A DNA stretch of 64,000 bases from Semisulcospira habei (taxonomy: Eukaryota > Mollusca > Gastropoda > Semisulcospiridae): contig BTPG01000004.1 of the NCBI GenBank assembly GCA_036245525.1, positions 22,103,811 to 22,167,810 of the forward strand, given 5' to 3'. Position 1 is the first letter of the stretch, and each line of letters begins with the position of its first letter. The notes beneath the pieces were generated by a model. That model ran no database searches. It saw only the letters and a list, made by a program, of their open reading frames with translations, and was not told where the DNA came from. The translations under genes and the position numbers were made by a program. Below are positions 45,377 through 54,599 of the stretch, one piece after another.

Positions 45377-47043
45377 AAGACCAGTAAAAGACAAATAAGG
45401 CAAGCCTATTGCAGACAGAGCAGACCAACTCGACAGATGGGCCGAGTATTTTGAAGAGTTACTGAACAGACCTAGCCCACCCGACCCCCCAGACATCCAG
45501 CCGTCAGAGACCGACCTACCCATCAGCTGTGACAGACCCAGCCGGGAAGAGATCAGAAGAGCAGTGGCATTTTTGAAGAACGGCAAAGCAGCAGGCCCAG
45601 ATGGCATCCCAGCGGCGACTCTGAAAGCAGACCTAGAGACAACAGTGGAGATGCTGTACCCACTGTTTGGAAAGATCTGGGAAGAGGAGGTGATGCCGGC
45701 TGACTGGAAGGAGGGGCAACCTCAGCAAGTGTTCCAACTACAGAGGAATCACCTTGCTGTCAGTACCAGGAAAGGTTGACCCCCAGCTGAGAGACCAGCA
45801 AGCAGGATTCAGAAAGAACCGATCATGTACAGACCAGATCGCCACTCTCCGCATCATTGTGGAACAGTCTCTGGAGTGGAGCTCCCCGCTGTACGTCAAC
45901 TTTGTGGATTATGAGAAAGCATTTGACAGTGTGGACCGAGAAACTCTGTGGAAACTCCTACGACACTATGGTGTACCCACAAAGCTCGTCCGCCTGATCA
46001 AGAGCAGCTACGATGGCATGACATGTCGCGTGATCCACGAAGGGCAGTTCACCAGGGAGCTCCAGGTCAGAACTGGTGTCAGGCAGGGGTGTCTGCTGTC
46101 TCCGTTCCTCTTCCTACTGGCCATAGACTGGGTCATGAAGATGACCACAGAGCACAGACAAAGTGGAATACAGTGGACACAGCTTGACGACCTCAATTTA
46201 ACACACAGACAAAGTGGAATACAGTGGACACTGTGGACACAGCTTGACGACCTCAATTTTGCAGACGACTTGGCATTACTGTCCCACACTCATCAACAAA
46301 TGCAGGACAAGACCACGAGGCTTGCTGACATCTCGTCCCAAGTGGGCCTCACCATTCACAAACAGAAAACAAAGACAATGAGACTGAATGCAACCAGGGA
46401 AGAACCAGTCTTGCTTGCTGGCACCCCGTTGGAGGAGGTGGAGTCCTTCACCTATCTCGGGAGCATCATAGACAAAAAAGGCGGCACTGATGCAGATGTC
46501 AGAGCACGAATCGGTAAAGCCAGAGCAGCCCTTCTCCAGTTGAAAAAAGTGTGGAGTTCCAGAGAGTTGTCACAACACACCAAAGTCCGGATTTTCAACT
46601 CCAACGTAAAAGCAGTTCTCCTATATGGAGCAGAGACTTGGAGATTGACAAAAACCACAGTCAACAGAGTACAGACCTTCATGAACAGTTGCCTTAGAAG
46701 AATTTTGAAAATCCACTGGCCAGAGAAGATCAGCAATGTCAGACTCTGGGAGAGAACAGAGCAGATAACAGCAGAGAATGAAATTGGGCGAAGAAGATGG
46801 GGATGGATCGGTCACAGTCTGAGAAAGCCAGCTTCCAGTATCACTAGGCAGGCATTGTCATGGAACCCCCAGGGAAAGAGGAAAAGAGGTAGGCCGAGAA
46901 ACTCCTGGCATCGAGACCTCCAAGCAGACATCAAGAGACTGGAAACCATCTGGAGTAGAATCGAAGGAGAAGCACAGGACAGGAGTTGCTGGAGGTCTCT
47001 CATCGACAACCTATACCCGGGTAGGGGTGACAGGCGTAAGTAA
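45377..47043 (+). pseudogene. LINE 1 ORF, C-terminal part (reverse transcriptase)
   Basis: Continues LINE 1 after LINE 2: DRWAEYFEELLNRPSPPDPP, FLKNGKAAGPDGIPAATLKA, then a gap near 45715-45780 where the expected motif-2 region is shortened and the frame shifts. It resumes with QQAGFRKNRSCTDQIATLRI, VDYEKAFDSVDRETLWKLLR and GVRQGCLLSPFLFLLAIDWV. At 46153-46259 about 50 bp is duplicated in frame just before the catalytic NFADDLALLSH, repeating HRQSGIQWTQLDDLN. The C-terminus (RRWGWIGHSLRKP, GKRKRGRPRNSWHRDLQADI) reaches a TAA inside the TAAG tail. This copy is inactive. Confidence 0.85.
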
Positions 47044-47339
47044 GTAAGTAAGTAAGAAACCATTTCCTAGTTGTAATACCATCGGTAATGTGTTTTGAGA
47101 AAACAAATGCAATTCTCAACAAAGGAAGAAACATGCTCAGAAAGGATAAGTACAACAGAACTGTGTTGTACTTTTCCCTTCTAAGCATACTTCTTTCTTT
47201 GTTGGGAATTTCAAGCCATTTTACATTTTTGGCACTAGTAGTCATCACCTTTTCTTTGTACTCAACTCTCAGGATTAGTCTACATACCTTGTTTTTAGAG
47301 GGGCTGCAAACAGGGTGGAGGTACATGCTGGCAAAAGCC

Positions 47340-47362
47340 AGCCCCCCCCCCCCCCCCCCCCC
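47340..47362. repeat. Poly-C tract
   Basis: About 22 C in a row in the intron between DIRS D and BTBD7 exon 4. Confidence 0.9.
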
Positions 47363-47437
47363 TGCAAAGTTGAATAGACATTGTAAGTCTTCAGCTCTGG
47401 ATACATAATATTTTTCTTAATCACCACTACTCAGTAC

Positions 47438-47745
47438 CTTGGCTTCCTCAAAGTAAGGTGAGAACAGGCGAGGTTTCTGGAACACTCCACACTTCCGTGT
47501 GCGTGTCCATGCACCTATCCGCTGGCTTGGTGTGTCGTCTCCAATCATGTGCGACGGTGGTGTGCTGATCAGCCCACGCTTTACCGCCCCTGACAGCACG
47601 TCACTATTTGGAGGCAAAATGTGATCCAAGCGAACCAAGGGAAGCAAGTCGGAGATGATTTCACGCAGTTCCACGTCATTGAGGTCCCGTTTCTTCACCC
47701 CCTTTTTTGCCACACTGTGAGCTGTATGGGTTAGCAGGTTGGGCT
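47438..47745 (-). CDS. BTBD7: BTBD7 exon 4
   Basis: The exon follows acceptor TTTTCTGCGACAG. It encodes EPNLLTHTAHSVAKKGVKKR, then DLNDVELREIISDLLPLVRL, DHILPPNSDVLSGAVKRGLI, STPPS and RKCGVFQKPRLFSPYFEEAK. This is one of the most conserved stretches against vertebrate BTBD7 (for example R-x-x-H-I-L-P-x-N-S-x-V-L-S and K-R-G-L-I-S-T-P-P-S). It forms the distal part of the BACK-like region and the following linker. Entry phase is 1 (the E codon is split with exon 3). Exit is phase 0 at AAG|GTACTG. Length is 308 bp, residues about 484-586. Confidence 0.93.
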
Positions 47746-47812
47746 CTGTCGCAGAAAACAATAATAAATAACATTAAAAAAGAACCCGCTAATGTATCTT
47801 AGTGTGAATAAC

Positions 47813-47959
47813 TTAATCCCCTAACTGCCAGGGCAAGGTGGACGCTACCTATCTGCAAGGGACATAAATCCTCATATTCTTTGTGCCCATTTCACTTGTG
47901 TCACAGTGTGCTGTGATTTCAGATGTGCATTTCGCCTCCGCTGGCAGTGAAGGAGTTAA
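47813..47959. mobile_element. TTAA-flanked MITE, 147 bp
   Basis: Ends are TTAA-TCCCCTAACTGCCAG and CTGGCAGTGAAGGAG-TTAA, an imperfect 15-bp inverted repeat like that at 13722-14149. It contains half of a CTCATGAG-family hairpin (TGCAAGGGACATAAATCCTCAT). It lies 68 bp upstream of the exon 4 acceptor. Confidence 0.6.
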
Positions 47960-48483
47960 CAGTAATGGTAGCTGCATGCAAAAGAAGGTTAATTTTGTAA
48001 CTTACTCTTAAACTGGAAACTGGATGTGCCTTGTCACAACAAAGTCAGTGAACTAGGGTACATAACAAATTAACATATGAAAGCACTGAACCGAGACCAC
48101 ATTTGTCACTCAAACATTAACATTATGTTGCACTGACACACTCCATTTTACACCAATGTGTTGTATATTGAATGAAGAAATACATATAACAAGCATGTCT
48201 TGATTACTCTTCTGAAAGTGTACTGTGTTGAGGATTAATTAGACAAAAACGTAATTTTTGGCAGTTTGAAAACGTGACACAAGAGCCCCTATTGAGAAAA
48301 CAAGTAAAAACAAACCTGTCACTGTGATTATTTCTGCAAAACAGCAATTTTCATGGATAGATTATGTGTAGTACTTTATTCGGAAAGATTTAGTTAGTTC
48401 CAAAAAAAACGTTCTATTGGTGTTAAAGCACCTGCGAATGTATACGACGGGATGTTACATGTCTCGTTATCAAGTACCAGATG

Positions 48484-51400
48484 AGTTCATCTACAGTACT
48501 GAGCACCAAAAGGGGTCAGCGCAGTGCTTTTCAGATTTTGATCAAAATAAGGCATGTAGTGACATTTCTGTTGTTGCAATGCATTAAGATAATGTTAATG
48601 TATAAATTTACTCACAAACCAGATAGGTGAGGCTAGCGCTGGCAGAATTGTACAACAAACCAAGGGGAATTACTCAGCGCTGGACAACAGTTAGATCCCC
48701 TGCCCCCGCCTATCAGGCACCCAATCGCCAGCCCACAGAGAAATACGCAGGTATAGAATAAGACGATCATTTGCATCTTCAAAAAAGATGCATCAGGTCT
48801 CTTATATAACCCATGTCTTTCTCCGGAACTTAGGAAGTAGGCAGGGGAAACATACATACACAAACACGAAGGTGCATTACTATATGTGGTCGGGTAAATA
48901 CCCTGTATTTCCACAGTAGATGCACAGAACATTACACAACAATGTAACGATACAAATTTGCCTCGAGTTATACTGAGATACTCACAAACCAGATAGGTGA
49001 GGCTAGCGCTGGCAGAATTGTACAACAAACCAAGGGGAATTACTCAGCGCTGGACAACAGTTAGATCCCCTGCCCCCGCCTATCAGGCACCCAATCGCCA
49101 GCCCACAGAGAAATACGCAGGTATAGAATAAGACGATCATTTGCATCTTCAAAAAAGATGCATCAGGTCTCTTATATAACCCATGTCTTTCTCCGGAACT
49201 TAGGAAGTAGGCAGGGGAAACATACATACACAAACACGAAGGTGCATTACTATGTATTTCTCTGTGGGCTGGCGATTGGGTGCCTGATAGGCGGGGGCAG
49301 GGGATCTAACTGTTGTCCAGCGCTGAGTAATTCCCCTTGGTTTGTTGTACAATTCTGCCAGCGCTAGCCTCACCTATCTGGTTTGTGAGTATCTCAGTAT
49401 AACTCGAGGCAAATTTGTATCGTTACATTGTTGTGTAATGTTCTGTGCATCTACTGTGGAAATACAGGGTATTTACCCGACCACATATAGTAATGCACCT
49501 TCGTGTTTGTGTATGTATGTTTCCCCTGCCTACTTCCTAAGTTCCGGAGAAAGACATGGGTTATATAAGAGACCTGATGCATCTTTTTTGAAGATGCAAA
49601 TGATCGTCTTATTCTATACCTGCGTATTTCTCTGTGGGCTGGCGATTGGGTGCCTGATAGGCGGGGGCAGGCGATCTAACTGTTGTCCAGCGCTGAGTAA
49701 TTCCCCTTGGTTTGTTGTACAATTCTGCCAGCGCTAGCCTCACCTATCTGGTTTGTGAGTATCTCAGTATAACTCGAGGCAAATTTGTATCGTTACATTG
49801 TTGTGTAATGTTCTGTGCATCTACTGTGGAAATACAGGGTATTTACCCGACCACATATAGTAATGCACCTTTGTGTTTGTGTATGTATGTTTCCCCTGCC
49901 TACTTCCTAAGTTCCGGAGAAAGACATGGGTTATATAAGAGACCTGATGCATCTTTTTTGAAGATGCAAATGATCGTCTTATTCTATACCTGCGTATTTC
50001 TCTGTGGGCTGGCGATTGGGTGCCTGATAGGCGGGGGCAGGGGATCTAACTGTTGTCCAGCGCTGAGTAATTCCCCTTGGTTTGTTGTACAATGTATAAA
50101 TTTGTATATTTTGGGCTATCTGTATGATGAATTTAATTGTGAACTGATAATAAAATGTTGAAATAGTGGCCCAAAATGGCTTCCCAATAGAGGAACGGTA
50201 TCAGTGGGTGAACTCAGATGAAGATTGTGACTACATCAGTGCATCACCACAATAAATTATTTTTTTAATTTAGGCTTTATACATTGAAAAATCAGTGCTA
50301 AACCTTTTTTTTTTTCGCTTTAGATTTGGATACTGACACATTTATGGACGAAAATTGGTGTTTCGGATGCATAACGAAGTGTCCCACTGCAACGTATTTT
50401 TTCACTTTTCCAAAGTCGGCAACAAGATAAGATCCACTTGTCCATGTGCATCAACAAACTATACCCAAAATACTTCATTTTGCACTATAATAGGTTACAA
50501 ATATTCGAAGGATTTGGATGCTGAAAATTTTTTTATATCGCGGTGTCCCAAATGTCACGTCTGAAACGCAACCCAAAACGATCGCAGAAACTCGTTCAAA
50601 ACTCGCTTTCCGACAGGTTTGCTTGTGTTGTGGGAATTCCCCAGGAAATTTCACACAAACTGATGATGTTTACACAGAAAATCCATAGACATTTTAGCCC
50701 TGGTACGCAAAAAACAGTGACGCGTCCCGACTTCCGACCACCATGCGCCTGAAACATGTGCGCCTCATATGGTTTGAATCTCCAACTGTTACCAAGTATC
50801 TTGGACCATCTGCATTACCGGTTGGCATTTTTATATTCTTTTATGTTCCATGCATCAATCTAAATCATTATTATTTGCATGTTTGTATTTTTATAGGAGA
50901 TAACGGTTGTTAAATAGAATGTGCTTACGTTTACTCTCTGTGTCTCGTGGAACATCGGTAATGAATTTGGGGACATTTTCATCATTTTCAGACAAATCTG
51001 AGACAGCACCAAAATTAATTTTGTGTGCAATGACTATTATTATGCATAGTGTTCATCAATTGTGTAGTGATTTTTTTTCTAAATGCCTTCAAACCTAAAA
51101 AGAATTCTTGTTTGTTTAGGACGTGTCACGTGACGTCACAATTGCATTTTTGTGTAAAGTCCCATGCAGCATCGGACACATGAACGTTCAGACTTTTAGG
51201 ATTGTGAAAAGACCAAATCATAAAAAATGTATCGTCTTCGAGAGCTTAATTTATTAGTGTAGTGAACCATCTGTGTTTGCTTTCTTTTTACAAATCGCCG
51301 AGCATTCAGATGGTAAGTCTAGGTTTAGTAATCTCCGTTACTGACACATTCTGGGACGTCATTCCTGCTTGGAACGGAATCCTGATCAAACTGCCTACCA

Positions 51401-52093
51401 TTACCATTAGTGTTTGCAATATTTTTCTGTATATATATCTATATTTTATGAGATATCTTATGCTATCAATGACTGCATGTCCATCAGACCAGAACAACTG
51501 GAAATGACATCTAATAACAAGTCAAAACAAGTGTTCTTTCATTCATGGTGTCCCGTGACATCTGAAACGTCATAACTAACAAGTGTAATATTTAGGAGAT
51601 GCAACTATTATAATTTTATTGTTTTTGATCCCCATATTGTTTCACTTGTTTTATACCTTGCTTGTGCTTAACTACTGGAAAACAGCTGTTCTTGTTTTTG
51701 TGGTGAAATGATTTGGTATGACGTTTCAGATGCTACGGTGTCCCAAGTTTTGACGCAGCTCTAACCGTTCGTTTAGGTGATTATTTTCTAAAATCACCTC
51801 AAAACGTATATTTACTCTTTGACTGAACATTACATGTTCACAAAATGGTGCATATTTAATTTAATTAGAGTGGGTGCATTGCATGTGTCCCTATGGTGCA
51901 TCCGAAACGGGTATCATACCCCCCTCAGTCGATCCTCAATTGTGTCAACACAGAACAAATTATTTATTTTCTTTTTTTCGATTTGTATTTATACTTTGTC
52001 AGACATGTCTAAAACAGGCATTGTTTCATCTGTAGCATTTTTTTTTTTCATCCTATTTTCCCACTTTTGGTGCTCAGTACTGTAGATGAACTC
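48484..52093. mobile_element. Possible 3.6-kb element bounded by a ~31-bp inverted repeat (intron 3)
   Basis: TGAGTTCATCTACAGTACTG followed by AGCACCAAAAG at about 48486 recurs inverted at about 52062-52093. The match is perfect over about 31 bp and is lost outside it. No transposase is visible inside. The target duplication is unclear. The 370-bp repeat array sits within it. This is either a non-autonomous DNA transposon or a chance pair of copies of a shorter repeat. Confidence 0.4.
48610..50090. repeat. Inverted array of a 370-bp monomer, four monomer lengths, with 13-bp target duplication
   Basis: Two head-to-tail units lie in one orientation (48611-48980 complete, 48981-49253 partial). 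Three follow in the opposite orientation (49254-49623 and 49624-49993 complete, 49994-50090 partial). The total is 1,480 bp, exactly four monomers. Units are more than 99 percent identical by eye (isolated changes such as GGGGATC/GGCGATC). AATGTATAAATTT flanks the whole array at 48597-48609 and 50091-50103. An open frame of 131 codons recurs in each unit (beginning MLYNSASASLTYLVCEYLSI) but resembles no known protein and is probably incidental. It lies in BTBD7 intron 3. Confidence 0.9.
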
Positions 52094-52600
52094 AAGATGG
52101 GGAAAAAATTCCCATTGGTAAACAAGTGAACCTAGCAGAGTTTCAAACCAGTGTCTGCACTGATATTTTAAAATGACATCTGTGCAGGTGAACGTTTTAC
52201 ATCTTGAGGGTGCCAATTTAGTTTTATAGGTTTATATTTTTCGGAGAAAATGTTCTGTCAGTTTTCACGTCCAGGAACATGCTCGAATTAACATCACAAA
52301 ATGCAACCGACCGGGAAGTTCTGATTCTAATTTTGTACATACTGATGACCCAGATGCGGATAACCTTCACCTTTCACTGCAAATGGCGAAGACAAGGCAT
52401 GGCAAGCGATTTTTCTATTTCGTTTATTACCATTTTATGTCACGTTCTGACATTTTTCATAACTTCCACACGCATTTCTAGCCGATATTAAAAGAATTAA
52501 TTCTTGCTGACCTTAATAAATATACGTAGAATATTTCTAAGGCATTGCACAATGTCACGATCATGTTTGCTTAGCAAGGAACCAGTTCTGAGCGTGGTGT
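50104..52600. other. Intron 3 of BTBD7: AT-rich sequence with recurrent GGTGTCCC motifs
   Basis: No gene is recognised. The motif pair GTGTCCC and TCTGAAACG (or its complement) recurs about every few hundred bases: 50370, 50545, 51550, 51730 and 51895. The remainder is AT-rich. Confidence 0.45.
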
Positions 52601-52617
52601 TGTGTGAAATTGAAAGA

Positions 52618-52995
52618 TTGATTGATTGATTGATTGTAAATTGCTTAACGTCCCGACAGCAACAAGGCTTTCTCAGGACGTGCCTGCACTGCTTGTGAAA
52701 AAAAAAAAACTAAACAGAAAATTGAATGTATGTCGCCAGCCGGTCAAATACGTTAAATAAACCTACAACATGGGGCCTAAATAAAGCTAAGACCATTTAG
52801 CAACACACATCCAATATCAAGAGCTACAGGCAGTGCAGACAGTAGGGAGAGTTTTAAAAAGGCAAATACAGGTGAATGGACAAAGGGTAGACAGAAACAC
52901 ATGCCCCAGAATAGAGAGAAAAACCCACCCTGTGGGGCTGACCAGGGTGACCCTGGGAACTAAAAAATACCGAACCCCACCCAAGTCCCCCAGGG
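52618..52995 (-). mobile_element. SINE-like retroposon, full-length copy 2
   Basis: Flanked by GTGAAATTGAAAGA at 52604-52617 and 52996-53009. It is nearly identical to copy 1 at 15148-15537. The minus strand ends in GGGACGTTAAGCAATTTA plus CAAT repeats. Two nearly identical full copies with clean duplications indicate a recently active family. Confidence 0.85.
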
Positions 52996-53490
52996 GTGAA
53001 ATTGAAAGAGAAAGCTGTGACCGACAGAAACGCTCCTTATGATGGAATAACGTCCAGAAATCGGAGGCTGAACGTTTGGAGATTACTGATGACACGACAT
53101 TTCTTTTAAAATACATCTTAGTAAATGTGTGTACAATTTTCTGGTATTATTTTAATCATAGTATTAGTTATGCCTGTGCTGAAGTTAAAAAGATGCACAC
53201 ATATATATGCTTATTGTTGTTGTTGTACTAGACAATATTTCCCGTCATCAGTAATCTCCATTGTCCTCAGATTTTAGGACATTTGAAGGGCATTAACAGC
53301 AATATAGAATCTCAGATTATCTTTTTGTCACACTCTGGTGTTCACCTTGGCTTTTGAGAATGGATCATATCTGACCTGCAGTTCTATGATCTATTTGTAA
53401 AGTGTGATGCGGGGAATGGGGAAACAATTCATATAAATTTAGGTCCCCCAGCACAGGAATTGCTTCTCCCAATGCATTTAAAGTACTTAC

Positions 53491-53566
53491 CCCTCTCCTC
53501 AATGCGGCGTACCAACTGATACTCCCCCCACTTCAAAATGGCTGCCAAAACCTCCTGTTCTCCAGC
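53491..53566 (-). CDS. BTBD7: BTBD7 exon 3
   Basis: A 76-bp exon, too short for an ORF scan, encodes AGEQEVLAAILKWGEYQLVR and RIEER between acceptor GTACTGCAG and donor GGG|GTAAGT. It corresponds to the vertebrate BTBD7 BACK-region block I-L-K-Y-L-I-K-W-G-E-H-Q-L. It enters in phase 0 from exon 2 and exits in phase 1. The split codon is completed as Glu by exon 4 (R-E-P-N-L-L as in vertebrates). DIRS element E starts about 120 bp upstream. Confidence 0.92.
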
Positions 53567-53797
53567 CTGCAGTACAACCACAATAATTACAAACTAAGTG
53601 AACAGAAAGCAAAAGAAACCAGAAGCAAACAAGCTACTAAGTGTCTAGAAGTAAGACATAATAAGAGTCTAAGGAGGGGGAAAAATGAACTTTTGTTTAA
53701 AATGAATTTTTTCGAAAAATACTTACCGATGGTATTACTAATAGGAAATGTTACCTAGCTAGCCTAATTTTAGCCAAAATTTGGTTGTGTCCGTATA

Positions 53798-54282
53798 AAG
53801 GCCCCGCCACACATGCCCCGATTTTGAAGCCGATTCTTGAGCAGTTTCGAATTGGAGTGTGATCGGACCGGACAACAAAAACGTGTGCACTGCCACTAAT
53901 TCTCCGACTTTTTTTTTAGCCGACCGGTTTGAATCGAAGATCAAGGTCGTTCCTGTTCAGCGAAATGGCTGCTAGTTTTGACAGTGATGATGTGCTTGCA
54001 TTATCAGCAGTTTTGCATCATAATCGGGAAGAGGCGGGCGAAACATCGGCAACGAAGGTGGTACTGATCTTCCGCCATTTTCAAACTGAAACGGCATGCT
54101 TTGCGAGACGCGCTCTGATCGGTTGAAGCTTACAATTTGGGCCGATTCGGATCGGAAAAATAGAGCAGGTTCTAGACACCCGATTGGGATCGGATCGGAT
54201 AAATGACGTCATCCGATCGCAATCGGATCGGAATCGGCTTCAAAATCGGGGCACAACCGGCATGTGTGGCGGGTCATTTAGG
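53798..54282. mobile_element. MITE with GCCCCGCCACACATGCC ends nested in the DIRS E terminal repeat
   Basis: Left end TAAAGGCCCCGCCACACATGCC. The right end is its inverted counterpart, GGCATGTGTGGCGGGTCATTTA. Inside, a second inverted pair CCCCGATTTTGAAGCCGATTC and its complement adds about 20 bp. Comparison with the right terminal repeat of E shows the uninterrupted site was GTAAGGGAGTGTTG, so the insertion duplicated TA or TAA. The superfamily is not certain. Confidence 0.6.
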
Positions 54283-54599
54283 GAGTGTTGGTAGGTGAGG
54301 GTCACCATAGTACAGGCAGTAACCCGAGTAGCCTCCCTTACGCCCCATCCGGTACGAACTCACCCGATATGCCTCAGTTTAGTTTCTTAGCGAACTGGCG
54401 GCAAGCGGGGCAGGTGGGAGGGACCTTCGAGTAATACCATCGGTAAGTATTTTTTTAAAAAATTCATTTTAAAGAAAAATACATTTGTTTCCTCAAAACA
54501 CATTACCGATGGTATTACTAATAGGAAGAATCCCGAAGAGGAGGTGGGTGCCGCTATATAGCGCCTCTAACCAAGACACTGGCCCTCAAACCCGCCCTC

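Larger units (their letters stand above)
41662..47052 (+). mobile_element. RTE-like LINE 1 inserted in the DIRS D terminal repeat
   Basis: Flanked by TAAGAAACCATTTC at 41648-41661 and 47053-47066. The 3' end has almost no UTR: the stop is followed directly by TAAG repeats (GTAAGTAAGTAAGTAAG). Encoded order is APE endonuclease, reverse transcriptase, C-terminal Cys-poor tail. There is no RNase H. This organisation and the short repeat tail fit the RTE group, though the clade needs a tree. The element is split by LINE 2 at 43236-45363. Confidence 0.85.
35075..47107 (-). mobile_element. DIRS-type retrotransposon D, interrupted by later insertions (intron 4 of BTBD7)
   Basis: Left terminal repeat 35104-35350 (ACTTACCGATGGTATTACAA, then GGAAATGGTTTCTTAGCTAG). 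The right copy is split into 41381-41426, 41541-41661 and 47067-47107 by a SINE-like insert and a LINE. Rejoining across the target duplications restores continuity. The internal complementary region is at about 35350-35452. Without the inserts the element is about 6.5 kb. Minus-strand order: leader intron, zinc-binding domain, Arg/Ser-rich region, Gag-like ORF, polymerase. It is the best preserved of the five copies. Confidence 0.92.

Noticed and set aside
43241..45607. A single 788-codon minus-strand protein
   Set aside because: The part above 45363 is the antisense of LINE 1 across the LINE 2 insertion border. Only the segment inside the target duplications belongs to LINE 2.
49700..49720. 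CTGAGTA and CTGATAG sites as hammerhead cores
   Set aside because: Both lack the conserved G at position 8 and a following GAAA box, and neither has flanking stems of the right form.
48618..50090. CRISPR-like or satellite interpretation of the repeat array
   Set aside because: The units are 370 bp with no spacers, the array is bounded by a 13-bp target duplication, and the genome is eukaryotic.
49342..50161. Recurrent 131-149 codon open frames in the 370-bp repeat array
   Set aside because: The same frame appears in every monomer only because the monomers are identical. The sequence resembles no protein and the monomer length is not a multiple of three, so translation would not continue across units. 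Treated as incidental.
53929..54126. 65-codon frame in the DIRS E terminal repeat
   Set aside because: It lies wholly inside a MITE with inverted ends and shows no domain.
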